In this document: in pieces, positions 16,250-24,158 of the stretch
Layout of the letters: each line of letters begins with the position of its first letter
How positions within the stretch are numbered: the stretch's first letter is position 1
Assembly: GCA_963710495.1 (NCBI GenBank)
Contig: CAVQAI010000012.1
Span: forward strand, 558,001 to 622,000
Source: Bog-756 sp963710495
GTDB lineage: Bacteria > Actinomycetota > Acidimicrobiia > Acidimicrobiales > RAAP-2
Direction: 5' to 3'
DNA: 64,000 nucleotides
Position numbers and translations under genes: made by a program
Notes under the pieces: model-generated
The model's database searches: none
Told to the model about the DNA's origin: nothing
The model's input: the letters and a program-made list of their open reading frames with translations, nothing else

Positions 16250-16630
16250 ATGAGCACGCCCGTCGGTCCCTACAGCCCCATCGTCTCGGCCGGCCCGTGG
16301 CTGATCTGCTCGGGCCAGTTGGGCCTGGTGGCGGCCGGGCCCCCGGGCGGGCCGCCCGAGGCACCGGCCCTGGTCACCGGCGGAGCGGTGGCCGAGCTGG
16401 CCCAGGCCCTGGCCAACGGGGCGCGACTGCTCGCCGGGGCGGGGGCGTCGCCCGACGACGTGGTGAAGACCACCGTCTTCGTGACCGACATGGGCGGCTA
16501 CGGCGCGCTGAACGAGACCTACGCCGGCTTCTTCGGTGCCCACCGGCCCGCCCGTTCGGTGGTCGGCGTCGCCGCCCTGCCCATGGGGGCGGCCGTCGAG
16601 GTCGAGCTCTGGGCCTATCGGGACCGCTGA
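16250..16630 (+). CDS. RidA/YjgF/YER057c/UK114 family protein
   Basis: A 126-residue protein of the RidA fold. It has the GPYSPIVSAGPWLICSGQL start, DVVKTTVFVTDMGGYGALNETY in the middle and HRPARSVVGVAALPMGAAVEVE at the end. The conserved Arg (RPARS) and Glu (VEVELWA) positions match the imine/enamine deaminase site. RidA proteins clear reactive enamines formed by PLP enzymes. A strong GGAGGAG precedes the ATG. The following gene is convergent. Confidence 0.92.
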   Translation: MSTPVGPYSPIVSAGPWLICSGQLGLVAAGPPGGPPEAPALVTGGAVAELAQALANGARLLAGAGASPDDVVKTTVFVTDMGGYGALNETYAGFFGAHRPARSVVGVAALPMGAAVEVELWAYRDR

Positions 16631-16688
16631 CCTTCGGCCCAGATGGCAGGACCGGGCAGGGCGGGGCAGCTCGGGCCGGGCGGGCCGG

Positions 16689-17369
16689 TCAGGGCATCCA
16701 GGTGGTCTGGCCGAAGCGGTAGCCGACCGAGCGCACCGTCTGGATCAGGTGGGCGTGCTCCTCGCCGAGCTTGGCCCGCAACCGTCGGACGTGGACGTCG
16801 ACCGTGCGGGCCCCGCCGTAGTACTCGTAGCCCCAGACCCGACTGAGCAGGGTCTCGCGGGTGAACACCTTGCCCGGCCGGGCGGCCAGGAAGCGCAGGA
16901 GCTCGTACTCCATGTAGGTCAGGTCAAGGACGCGCCCGGCCACCGCCGCCTGGTAGGTCTCGAGGTTGAGCACCAGGGGGCCGTGCTCGAGCAGGTCGGG
17001 GCGCAAGCCCCGCCCGGCCCGCCAGAACAGGTGGGCCAGCCGGGCGGTGAGCTCCTCGGGGTGGACCGGTTCCAGGCAGAGGTCGTCGAAGAGGTCCTCA
17101 CGCAGCTCGAGCTCGCCGAGCTGCTCGGTCGGGACGATGACGACGACGGGGGCAAGCGGCACGTCCCGCTTGCGCAGGTGCCGGCAGAGCAGGAAGGCGC
17201 CGACGGGGTCAGTGCCACTCGAGATCACCGCCCCCGACCAACCGTCCTCGGGCTCCTCCGAGTCGGCGGCATCGGGCGTGTCGACGCCGCGCCAGGGGTA
17301 GCCCGCCCGGTCCAGCACGGCGGTCACCGAGCCCGGCGGGATGCCGGGGAAACACAGCAATGGTTCCAC
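16689..17369 (-). CDS. glnR: GlnR-like orphan OmpR-type regulator
   Basis: A 226-residue protein: degenerate receiver (1-~115) and a winged-helix domain (~125-222). The DNA-binding part (LTYMEYELLRFLAARPGK, VFTRETLLSRVWGYEYYGG, TRTVDVHVRRLRAKLG with A for T at the first position) is very close to actinobacterial GlnR. The receiver has no clear phospho-acceptor Asp where one is expected (AVISSGTDPVGAF), as in GlnR, which works without a kinase. It sits directly downstream of GSI and GSII genes, the classical GlnR targets. The GTG at 17369 has AGGAAGGGGAGAG upstream. The GlnR name is an inference from domain likeness plus context. Confidence 0.75.
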   Translation of the reverse strand: MEPLLCFPGIPPGSVTAVLDRAGYPWRGVDTPDAADSEEPEDGWSGAVISSGTDPVGAFLLCRHLRKRDVPLAPVVVIVPTEQLGELELREDLFDDLCLEPVHPEELTARLAHLFWRAGRGLRPDLLEHGPLVLNLETYQAAVAGRVLDLTYMEYELLRFLAARPGKVFTRETLLSRVWGYEYYGGARTVDVHVRRLRAKLGEEHAHLIQTVRSVGYRFGQTTWMP

Positions 17370-17430
17370 GGCTGGACTCTCCCCTTCCTGTCGGTGCCGG
17401 TTCGTGGTGCCCGAGGCGTCCGGGTGCCGG

Positions 17431-18807
17431 TTACAGCAGTGGCAGGTACCGGTTCAGCTCGAACTGGGTCACGTGGGATTTGTACTCGGCCCATTCCGCA
17501 CGCTTGTTGCGGATGAACCACTCGAAGACGTGCTCACCGAGGGTGGTGGCCAGGAGCTCCGAGGACTCCATGAGCCCGAGGGCCTCGTTGAGGCTGCCGG
17601 GCAGGTGGAGGATGCCCTTGTTGGCCAGTTCCTCGGCGCTGAGGGTGAACAGGTTGGCGTCCGCCTCCGGGGGGAGGTCGTACCCGTGCTCGATGCCGGC
17701 CAGGCCGGCGGCCAGAATGACGGCGAAGGCCAGGTACGGGTTGCAGGCGCTGTCGGGGGAGCGGAACTCCACCCTGGTCGAGTCGACCTTGCCCGGCTTG
17801 ACCACCGGCACCCGGACCAGGGCCGAGCGGTTGTTGCGGGCCCACGAGACGTGGATGGGCGCCTCGTACCCGTCGACCAGGCGCTTGTAGGAATTGACCC
17901 ACTGGTTGGTCAGGGCGGTGATCTCCGGGGCGTGGCGCAGCAACCCGGCGATGAACCCCTCGGCCACCTCGGAGAGGCCGCCGGGCCGGTCCAGGTCGAC
18001 GAACGCATTGGTGTTGCCCCGGAACAGTGACATGTGGGTGTGCATGCCCGAGCCTTGGACGCCGGCCACCGGCTTGGGCATGAAGCTGGCGAACACGCCT
18101 TGCTGGCGGGCCATCTCCTTGACCACCAGGCGCACCGTCATGACGGTGTCGGCCATGGTCAGGGCGTCGGTGTAGCGCAGGTCGATCTCGTGCTGGCTCG
18201 GCGCGTCTTCGTGCTGGGCGTGCTCGACGGGGATGCCCATCTCCTCGAGGGTCAGCACCGTCCGCTGCCGGATGTCGCTGGCCCGGTCGGCCACCGTCAA
18301 CTCGAAGTAGGAGCCGCTGTCGAGCCCCGCCGGCGGGCGCGTCGGGTCGGCGTCGGCGAAGTAGAAGTACTCGATCTCCGGGGCGGCGAAGAAGGTGAAC
18401 CCGAGGGCGTGGGCCCGGTCGAGCGCCCGGCGCAGCACGTGGCGGGGATCGCCCTGGAACGGGGAGCCGTCGATGTCGACGATGTCACAGAACACCCGGG
18501 CCACTTGGGCCACGTGTCCCTCCGAGGCGCCGCCGGCCGGGCCCGCCGTCCCCCCGTGGCCGTGCCACGGCAGCAGTTGGAAGGTGTGGGCGTCGGGCCG
18601 GGCCAGCACGTCGCTCTCCTGGACCCGGCTGAACCCGTCGATGGCCGAGCCGTCGAAGGTCATCCCCTCGTCGAGGGCGTTCTCCAGCTCGGCCGGGGTG
18701 ATGCTGAAACTCTTGGGCGTACCCAGGACGTCGGTGAACCACAGCTGGACGAACCGGATGCCGCGCTCCTCCACCGTCCGGAGGACGTACTCCTCCTGGC
18801 TCCTCAT
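17431..18807 (-). CDS. Glutamine synthetase type I (non-adenylylated GSI-alpha-like)
   Basis: A 458-residue glutamine synthetase I: it makes glutamine from glutamate, ammonia and ATP. Visible are the beta-grasp start (RFVQLWFTDVLGTPKSF), the GMTFDGSAIDGF loop, the metal/ATP segments APEIEYFYFAD, the GSGMHTHMSLF histidine segment and the substrate loop NPYLAFAVILAAGL. The Tyr adenylylation loop of GSI-beta enzymes is not present (it reads GIEHGYDLPPEADANLF), so control by GlnE is not expected. The ATG at 18807 is chosen over an upstream extension because family proteins start MRSQEEYVLR-like; GAGGTG lies before it. It is 62 nt upstream of the GlnR-like gene. Confidence 0.92.
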   Translation of the reverse strand: MRSQEEYVLRTVEERGIRFVQLWFTDVLGTPKSFSITPAELENALDEGMTFDGSAIDGFSRVQESDVLARPDAHTFQLLPWHGHGGTAGPAGGASEGHVAQVARVFCDIVDIDGSPFQGDPRHVLRRALDRAHALGFTFFAAPEIEYFYFADADPTRPPAGLDSGSYFELTVADRASDIRQRTVLTLEEMGIPVEHAQHEDAPSQHEIDLRYTDALTMADTVMTVRLVVKEMARQQGVFASFMPKPVAGVQGSGMHTHMSLFRGNTNAFVDLDRPGGLSEVAEGFIAGLLRHAPEITALTNQWVNSYKRLVDGYEAPIHVSWARNNRSALVRVPVVKPGKVDSTRVEFRSPDSACNPYLAFAVILAAGLAGIEHGYDLPPEADANLFTLSAEELANKGILHLPGSLNEALGLMESSELLATTLGEHVFEWFIRNKRAEWAEYKSHVTQFELNRYLPLL

Positions 18808-18923
18808 GGGGTCCGGCACCTCGGGGATCGGGGCGGCCGCGGCGAAGGGGTCTTCGGGTCCGATGGCGCCATTGTCGCAGGCCGGCGAAGACCCGGTCGA
18901 CCCCGGACCGCGCCACGACACCG

Positions 18924-18960
18924 GCCGCGGCCCGGGCTCACCTCGGGCCCGGGCCGCGGC
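18924..18960 (-). terminator. Perfect 13-bp GC hairpin after the GSII gene
   Basis: The arms at 18924-18936 and 18948-18960 are perfect 13-base complements made only of G and C, around an 11-nt loop. On the minus strand the hairpin follows the GSII stop by 45 nt and precedes glutamine synthetase I. There is no T tract, as is usual for actinobacterial terminators. Confidence 0.65.
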
Positions 18961-19005
18961 GGATCCGGACCCGGGCGGCGCCGGGCTCCGGCGCGGGCTG
19001 CTCGC

Positions 19006-20016
19006 TCAGCTATTGGCGGCGTTGCCGCACACCGTTTCGACGAGGACGGCGGTCACCTGGTACGGGTCCATGTTGGCATTGGGCCGGCGGTCCTCGAGCC
19101 AGCCCTTCTTGGCCTTGGCCACGGCCCACGGGATGCGGATGGAGGCCCCCCGGTCCGAGGTGCCGTACGTGAACTTGGTGTAGTGGGCCGTCTCGTGGGC
19201 GCCGGTCAACCGGCTCTCGATCCCGATCCCGTAGACGGCGATGTGCTCGTCCACTCGCTTCCCGATGGCCTCGCAGGCGGCGATGATCGCGTCCCAGCCA
19301 CCTTCCTCGCGCATGGCCTTGGTCGAGAAGTTGGTGTGGGCCCCGGCACCGTTCCAGTCACCCAGGATGGGCTTGGGCTCGAGCGTGGCGTAGACGTCGA
19401 AGTCCTCGGCGATGCGGAAGAGGAGCCAGCGCGCCACCCACAGCTGGTCGGCGATCCCGAGCGGCGGGAGCACGCCGACTTGGAACTCCCACTGGCCCAT
19501 CATCACCTCGGCGTTGGTGCCCTCGATGGCGATGCCGGCGTCGATACAGGCCGCGGTGTGCAGCTCCACGATCTCGCGGCCGGGCATCTTGTCGCCGCCC
19601 ACACCGCAGTAATAGGGCCCCTGGGGGGCGGGGTAGCCGGCGCTGGGCCAGCCGAGGGGACGGCCGTCCTTGAAGAAGGTGTACTCCTGCTCGATGCCGA
19701 AGAGCGGCTCCTGGTCGGCGTAGGTCTCGACCATGGCCCGCAGATGGGCCCGGGTGTTGGTCGGGTGGGGGGAGAAGTCGGTGAGCTCGACCTCGCACAT
19801 CACCAGCTTGTCGTCGGGCCCGCGCAGGGGGTCCGGACAGGTGAAGACGGGACGGAGCACGCAGTCGGAATCGTGTCCGAGAGCCTGGTTGGTGCTCGAC
19901 CCGTCGAAGCCCCAGATGCCAGGCTCCTGGCCGTCGGCGACGATCTTGGTCTTGCTCCGCAGCAACGGAGAAGGTTCGGTCCCGTCGATCCAGATGTACT
20001 CAGCTTGATAAGGCAC
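19006..20016 (-). CDS. glnII: Glutamine synthetase type II (eukaryote-like GSII)
   Basis: A 336-residue enzyme of the short, eukaryote-like GSII family. Signature stretches are YQAEYIWIDGTEPSPLLRSK, WGFDGSSTNQA, GIEQEYTFF, GPYYCGVGGDK, AGIAIEGTNAEVM, GDWNGAGAHTNFSTKAMR and the C-terminal DRGASIRIPW. The GTG at 20016 is chosen because GAGGAGCG sits just upstream and the protein then begins at the conserved start; upstream sequence is promoter-like rather than coding. A GlnR-box-like repeat lies ~140 nt before it. With GSI and a GlnR-like regulator it forms a nitrogen assimilation block, as in Streptomyces. Confidence 0.93.
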   Translation of the reverse strand: MPYQAEYIWIDGTEPSPLLRSKTKIVADGQEPGIWGFDGSSTNQALGHDSDCVLRPVFTCPDPLRGPDDKLVMCEVELTDFSPHPTNTRAHLRAMVETYADQEPLFGIEQEYTFFKDGRPLGWPSAGYPAPQGPYYCGVGGDKMPGREIVELHTAACIDAGIAIEGTNAEVMMGQWEFQVGVLPPLGIADQLWVARWLLFRIAEDFDVYATLEPKPILGDWNGAGAHTNFSTKAMREEGGWDAIIAACEAIGKRVDEHIAVYGIGIESRLTGAHETAHYTKFTYGTSDRGASIRIPWAVAKAKKGWLEDRRPNANMDPYQVTAVLVETVCGNAANS

Positions 20017-20139
20017 GTGCGCTCCTCGCTCGTCAATGTGGTGCTGCCCCACGTGGGCGTTCCCCTGTGGCACCAGGCTCTTGCTCCAGGGGATCGTGCC
20101 ACCGTCGCGCCGGCGGCACCCGTCAACACGGGACGCCCC

Positions 20140-20182
20140 AGTATCGCAGCAAGCCGTTTCCCGTCCATTTCCCGACTGTGAA
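20140..20182 (-). promoter_or_regulatory. GlnR-box-like repeat and -10 region upstream of the GSII gene
   Basis: On the minus strand three half-sites sit at exact 11-bp pitch: TTCAC (20178-20182), GAAAT (20167-20171) and GAAAC (20156-20160), each separated by six bases. This resembles the actinobacterial GlnR operator (gTnAC-N6-GaAAC repeats). A GATACT (20140-20145) a short distance downstream could be the -10, which places the box at the usual activator position. The leader to the GTG would then be ~120 nt. Confidence 0.45.
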
Positions 20183-20276
20183 CGGTGGATGAACAGCCCC
20201 GTCCGTGCGCCGTCTGCCCGCCGGCGCGGGCCCGCCCGGCCCACGTTCGTCACGAAAGGCCAGGCCGCGGGGCCGG

Positions 20277-20282
20277 TAGGCT
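20277..20282 (+). promoter_or_regulatory. Leaderless -10 box (TAGGCT) for nadE
   Basis: TAGGCT stands 6 nt before the ATG at 20289, with no Shine-Dalgarno sequence. Confidence 0.5.
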
Positions 20283-20288
20283 GGGCCC

Positions 20289-22085
20289 ATGGGTCGCGTG
20301 CGAGTGGCCGCCTGCCAGATCAACACCGTGGTCGGCGACCTCTGGGGGAATGCCCGGCGGGTGCGCGCCGCCCTGGAGGAGGCCGAGGGGTCCGGGGCCG
20401 ACCTCGCCGTCTTCCCGGAGCTGACCGTCACCGGGTACCCACCCGAGGACCTGCTCGGCCGGCCTTCCTTCGTCGCCGACAACCAGGTCGTCCTGCTCGA
20501 GATCGCCGCCACCACCGGTCGCTGCGCCGCGGTGGTCGGCTTCGTGGACGTCGACCACCGTGGCCGGTTGGTGAACGCCGCCGCCGTGTGTGCCGGCGGC
20601 CGGGTGGTCGGCCGGTACCACAAACGCCTGCTTCCCAACTACGGGGTCTTCGACGAGCAGCGTTGGTTCAGCCCCGGCGAGGGCCCGCCCGATCGGTACC
20701 CGGTGGCCGGCGCGTCGGTCGGGGTCACCATCTGTGAGGACATGTGGTTCGCCGGCGGGCCCATGGCCGACCAGGCCGCGGCCGGGGCTGAACTGCTGGT
20801 CAACCTCAATGCCTCGCCCTACTCCCGCGGTCGCCGGCAGGAGCGGCTGGCCGTGCTCTCCGAGCGGGTCGCCGAGACGGGCCGGCCCATCGTCTACGTG
20901 AACCAGGTCGGCGGCCAGGACGAGCTGGTGTTCGACGGCGCGTCGCTCGTCATCGACCAACACGGCGACGTTGTCGCCTCCGCACCACAGTTCGCCGAGT
21001 CGGTACTGGTGGCCGACATCACCACCGGGGCGGCCGCAGCCGACGGGCCCGACCGGCAACCACCCGACCGGGGTTCGCCGGCGGCAGCGGTCAGCCGGAG
21101 CACCCCGGCCCCGGCGCCGACGCCCACACCGGGGCCAGTCGGGTCGGCGCCCGTCCTCGAACCCGACGCCGAGGTCTACGAGGCGCTCGTCCTCGGAACG
21201 CGCGACTACGTGGCGAAGAACGAATTCCCGGGAGCGGTGATCGGGCTGTCGGGGGGTATCGACTCGTCGCTGGTGGCGGCCATCGCGGTCGACGCCCTCG
21301 GGCCCGACCGGGTCCACGGGGTGACCATGCCCTCGCGGTACTCGAGCGAGGGCTCCGTGGCCGACGCGGTGGCGCTCTCGGCCAACCTCGGCATCAGCGT
21401 CGCCACCGTGCCCATCGAGCAGGCCCATCGGGCCCTGGCCACCACGCTGGCGCCGCTCCTCGGGGGTGACCCGGTCGGGCTGACCGATGAGAACCTCCAG
21501 TCGCGCGTGCGGGGGGTGCTGCTCATGGCGGTCTCCAACGCCAAGGGCTGGATCGTGCTGACCACCGGCAACAAGAGCGAGATGGCCACGGGCTATTCGA
21601 CGCTGTACGGCGACTCGGCCGGTGGGTTCGCTGTGATCAAGGATGTCCCGAAGACGCTCGTCTACGAGCTGTGCCGGTATCGCAACCGCGTGGCCGGCTT
21701 CGACCTGATCCCCGACCCGGTGCTCACCAAGGCGCCCTCGGCCGAGCTGCGTCCGGACCAACGAGACGACGAATCGCTGCCCCCCTACGGGGTCCTCGAC
21801 CCGGTGGTCGACGGCTACGTGGTGGGGGACCGGTCGGCCGAGGAGCTCGTGGCCGAGGGGTTCGATGCCGAGGCGGTGGCCCGGGTCGTGGCCTTGGTCG
21901 ACCGGGCCGAGTACAAGCGCCGTCAGATGCCCCCGGGGGTGCGCATCTCGGGGAAGGCCTTCGGCAAGGATCGTCGGATGCCCATCACCAACCACTACCG
22001 ATCGGGTGGTGCGCCACCGCCCTCGGACGAGAAAGCCGCGGTACGGGGGGAGCAGGCCAGCGGGGAGGCACCCGCCGTTGTCTGA
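20289..22085 (+). CDS. nadE: Glutamine-dependent NAD+ synthetase
   Basis: A 598-residue two-domain enzyme that amidates nicotinic acid adenine dinucleotide to NAD. The N-terminal nitrilase-like glutaminase has the triad Glu (VFPELTVTGYPPED), Lys (YHKRLLPNYGVFDEQRWF) and Cys (TICEDMWF). A variable Pro/Ala linker with APAPTPTPGP repeats joins it to the synthetase, which has the pyrophosphatase loop LSGGIDSSLVAAIA and LTTGNKSEMATGYSTLYGD. The ATG follows a TAGGCT leaderless-type box. Its end overlaps the next gene by 8 nt. nadB, for the start of the same pathway, is at the other end of the window. Confidence 0.95.
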   Translation: MGRVRVAACQINTVVGDLWGNARRVRAALEEAEGSGADLAVFPELTVTGYPPEDLLGRPSFVADNQVVLLEIAATTGRCAAVVGFVDVDHRGRLVNAAAVCAGGRVVGRYHKRLLPNYGVFDEQRWFSPGEGPPDRYPVAGASVGVTICEDMWFAGGPMADQAAAGAELLVNLNASPYSRGRRQERLAVLSERVAETGRPIVYVNQVGGQDELVFDGASLVIDQHGDVVASAPQFAESVLVADITTGAAAADGPDRQPPDRGSPAAAVSRSTPAPAPTPTPGPVGSAPVLEPDAEVYEALVLGTRDYVAKNEFPGAVIGLSGGIDSSLVAAIAVDALGPDRVHGVTMPSRYSSEGSVADAVALSANLGISVATVPIEQAHRALATTLAPLLGGDPVGLTDENLQSRVRGVLLMAVSNAKGWIVLTTGNKSEMATGYSTLYGDSAGGFAVIKDVPKTLVYELCRYRNRVAGFDLIPDPVLTKAPSAELRPDQRDDESLPPYGVLDPVVDGYVVGDRSAEELVAEGFDAEAVARVVALVDRAEYKRRQMPPGVRISGKAFGKDRRMPITNHYRSGGAPPPSDEKAAVRGEQASGEAPAVV

Positions 22086-22776
22086 GCCCGCCGCGCTCGC
22101 ACCCAGTCAGGCGGGCGGGCCGGAGTTCGCCACCGACGAGGTGCTGCCCCTCCCCCTGGCCGACGCGGCCGCGCTGATCGGCGAGTACCGCTGGATCGAG
22201 GACGCGCTCTACCGGTTGCTCGGCCAGTGGGTGGTCGACATGCCGCTCGCCGCCGTGCAGGTCCACCTCGACGGCCAGAGCATGCGCCATGCCTGGCACG
22301 CCGAGCTGTGGGGAGACCGACTGCCCGTCCGCGACGGCGTCGACCCGGATGCCCTCACGGTGCCCTCCACGCCGAGTGCCGTGCTGGTGAGCGCCCTGTC
22401 CGGTTCGGGCCCGGTCGACGGGATGGGCCCCACCCGACCCTGGAGCCCGGACCATCCCTCCGGTCACCCCGGCGCCCTGCCGCAGCTGGCCGGGCTCTAC
22501 CGGGTGGCGCTGCCCCGGTTGGTCATCAGCTACGAGCGTCATCTCCGAGCGATCGCGCCGGTGACCGACGCCCCGGTGGGCCGGGCCTTGCGCCTCGTGC
22601 TCAACGACGAGATCGATGACTGGAAGGCCGGCGAGCACATGGTCCAGCGCCTGGTCACCCGACCACACGACGTGGTGGCCGTGCACGAGTTCCTCCAGTA
22701 TCTCGAATCAGCCGTGGTCGGGGCCGGGGCCGTGTCGGGTCTGGTGACGTTCCCGGCCTCGGTTTCCGGGGATTGA
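22078..22776 (+). CDS. Uncharacterised helical protein, possibly ferritin-like
   Basis: A 232-residue protein with no family I can name. Starting at TTG 22078, with GGGGAGG 8-10 nt upstream, it overlaps nadE by 8 nt and is probably translated with it. It looks mostly helical: IGEYRWIEDALYRLLGQWVV is followed by HLDGQSMRHAWHAELWGDRLP, a Gly/Pro-rich middle (~105-130), then YERHLRAIAPVTDAPVGRAL, LNDEIDDWKAGEHMVQRLV and VVAVHEFLQYLESAV. The spaced Glu and His residues in paired helices recall ferritin-like four-helix proteins, but no ExxH pair is certain. No signal peptide or membrane segment is visible. Confidence 0.65.
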   Translation: MSEPAALAPSQAGGPEFATDEVLPLPLADAAALIGEYRWIEDALYRLLGQWVVDMPLAAVQVHLDGQSMRHAWHAELWGDRLPVRDGVDPDALTVPSTPSAVLVSALSGSGPVDGMGPTRPWSPDHPSGHPGALPQLAGLYRVALPRLVISYERHLRAIAPVTDAPVGRALRLVLNDEIDDWKAGEHMVQRLVTRPHDVVAVHEFLQYLESAVVGAGAVSGLVTFPASVSGD

Positions 22777-22923
22777 CGGGCCCGGGAAAGGCCGGGAACA
22801 GGCGCGTTCTCACTGTGTGCGCTCGGAGGGGTTGACGGGTCCGGTAAACTTCGTGCAGCAGCAATCGTTGCGCCCGAACACGCCACGCCTGGTCTAGCGA
22901 CCCCGAAGGGTGCGCTGGGAAGG

Positions 22924-23907
22924 TTGGCCGCCCCCACCGTCGTGGGGAAAACGAAGGACCCGGTGAAGTTGGCAAAGGAGCGCCTCGAACGAGACGACGA
23001 GGACCTGGTCCGGTTGTACCTGACCGACATCGGTCAGTACCCATTGCTCACCAAAGATGACGAGGTCCGGTTGGCTCAGGCCATCGAGGCCGGGCGGGAG
23101 TCGGATGCCCAGCTGGCCGTGGCGCCGAAGGGCCTGACCCCGGCCAAGCGGCGGGAGCTGCGGCGAACCATCCTCCAGGGTGAGGGGGCCCAGCAGACCT
23201 TCGTCCAGTCGAACCTGCGGCTGGTCGTGTCCATCGCCAAGAAGTACCAGGCTTCGGGCCTGCCCCTTCTCGACCTCATCCAGGAAGGGAACCTCGGGCT
23301 GATGCACGCCGTCGAGAAGTTCGACTGGCGCAAGGGCTTCAAGTTCTCGACGTACGCCACCTGGTGGATCCGCCAGGCCATCACGCGTGGCATCGCCAAC
23401 ACCGGGCGGACCATCCGCCTGCCGGTGCACGCCGGGGACACGCTGGCCCGGGTGCAGAAGGCCCAGGCCCGCCTCGAGCTCAAGTACGGCCGCCCGGCCA
23501 CCCTGGCCGAGCTCGGCGCCGAGGTGGAGATGCCCGAGGACAAGTTGGTCGAGGCGTTGCGCTTCCGGGCCGAGCCGCTCTCGCTGTCGGAGCCCTTGCG
23601 GGAGGACGGCGACGCCGAGCTGGGCGACGTGGTCGAGGACCGGTCCGCTGAGTCGCCGTTCGAGGTGGCCGCCGTGTCCCTGCTCCCCGAGGAGATCGGC
23701 CGCCTGCTCTCGCCCCTCGACGAGCGGGAGCGGGAGATCCTGCGTCTGCGCTTCGGGCTCGACCGGGGTGAGCCCCGCACGCTGGAAGAGGTGGGTGAGC
23801 ACTTCAACCTCACCCGGGAGCGCATCCGTCAGATCGAGGCCCGGGCCATGTCCAAGCTCCGGCATCCCTCATCCGACACCGGCGCCCGGGACCTCCTCAC
23901 CGTCTAG
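22924..23907 (+). CDS. Sigma-70 family RNA polymerase sigma factor (group 1/2 type)
   Basis: A 327-residue sigma factor with regions 1.2 (DLVRLYLTDIGQYPLLTKDD), 2 (NLRLVVSIAKKY, DLIQEGNLGLMHAVEKFDW, FSTYATWWIRQAI), 3 (RTIRLPVHAGD) and 4 (LRFGLDRGEPRTLEEVG, LTRERIRQIEARAMSKLR). The region 2.3/2.4 residues match primary-type promoter recognition, but the long region 1.1 and spacer of SigA are missing, as in SigB/HrdD-type factors. The TTG at 22924 has GGGAAGG just upstream; an in-frame GTG at 22942 is possible. An upstream gap of ~150 nt may hold the promoter but no convincing -35/-10 pair was found. Confidence 0.9.
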   Translation: MAAPTVVGKTKDPVKLAKERLERDDEDLVRLYLTDIGQYPLLTKDDEVRLAQAIEAGRESDAQLAVAPKGLTPAKRRELRRTILQGEGAQQTFVQSNLRLVVSIAKKYQASGLPLLDLIQEGNLGLMHAVEKFDWRKGFKFSTYATWWIRQAITRGIANTGRTIRLPVHAGDTLARVQKAQARLELKYGRPATLAELGAEVEMPEDKLVEALRFRAEPLSLSEPLREDGDAELGDVVEDRSAESPFEVAAVSLLPEEIGRLLSPLDEREREILRLRFGLDRGEPRTLEEVGEHFNLTRERIRQIEARAMSKLRHPSSDTGARDLLTV

Positions 23908-23964
23908 CCCGGCGGCGGTCGGCCCACCGTCCAGCTCCGTCGGACACGTCCCCGGCCGAACGGA

Positions 23965-23970
23965 TAACAT
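23965..23970 (+). promoter_or_regulatory. Leaderless -10 box (TAACAT) for a micro-protein
   Basis: TAACAT stands 8 nt before the ATG at 23979, the same spacing as at larger genes in the window. Confidence 0.4.
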
Positions 23971-23978
23971 GACCGGTC

Positions 23979-24053
23979 ATGAAGAAGCTTCTGATCCTTG
24001 CCATCATCGTGGCTCTCGGAGTTGTGGCCGCCAAGCGGCTCCGGCCTTCCTGA
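23979..24053 (+). CDS. 24-residue basic membrane micro-protein
   Basis: A short frame encodes MKKLLILAIIVALGVVAAKR plus LRPS and stops at a TGA: two Lys, one hydrophobic helix of about 17 residues, then a basic tail. It resembles the start of the DLW-39 family of actinobacterial small membrane proteins (MKKLL...), but lacks their C-terminal DLW motif. Support for expression comes from a TAACAT box at leaderless spacing and a UUCG-capped hairpin 27 nt after the stop. It lies between the sigma factor and a convergent HAD gene. Function unknown. Confidence 0.5.
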   Translation: MKKLLILAIIVALGVVAAKRLRPS

Positions 24054-24079
24054 GCAACCCGACGTCGTAACCGCGGAGC

Positions 24080-24103
24080 GCTGACCGTCTTCGGGCGGTC
24101 AGC
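24080..24103. terminator. UUCG-capped hairpin between convergent genes
   Basis: A 10-bp stem (one G-T pair) closed by a TTCG tetraloop runs GCTGACCGTC-TTCG-GGCGGTCAGC. It sits between the plus-strand micro-protein and the minus-strand HAD gene, so it can end transcripts from both sides. There is no T tract. Confidence 0.65.
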
Positions 24104-24158
24104 CTCGCGCGTCAGGGCCCGATTCGCACCGGACCGGGTCGCTCCCGGACGGGTGCGC

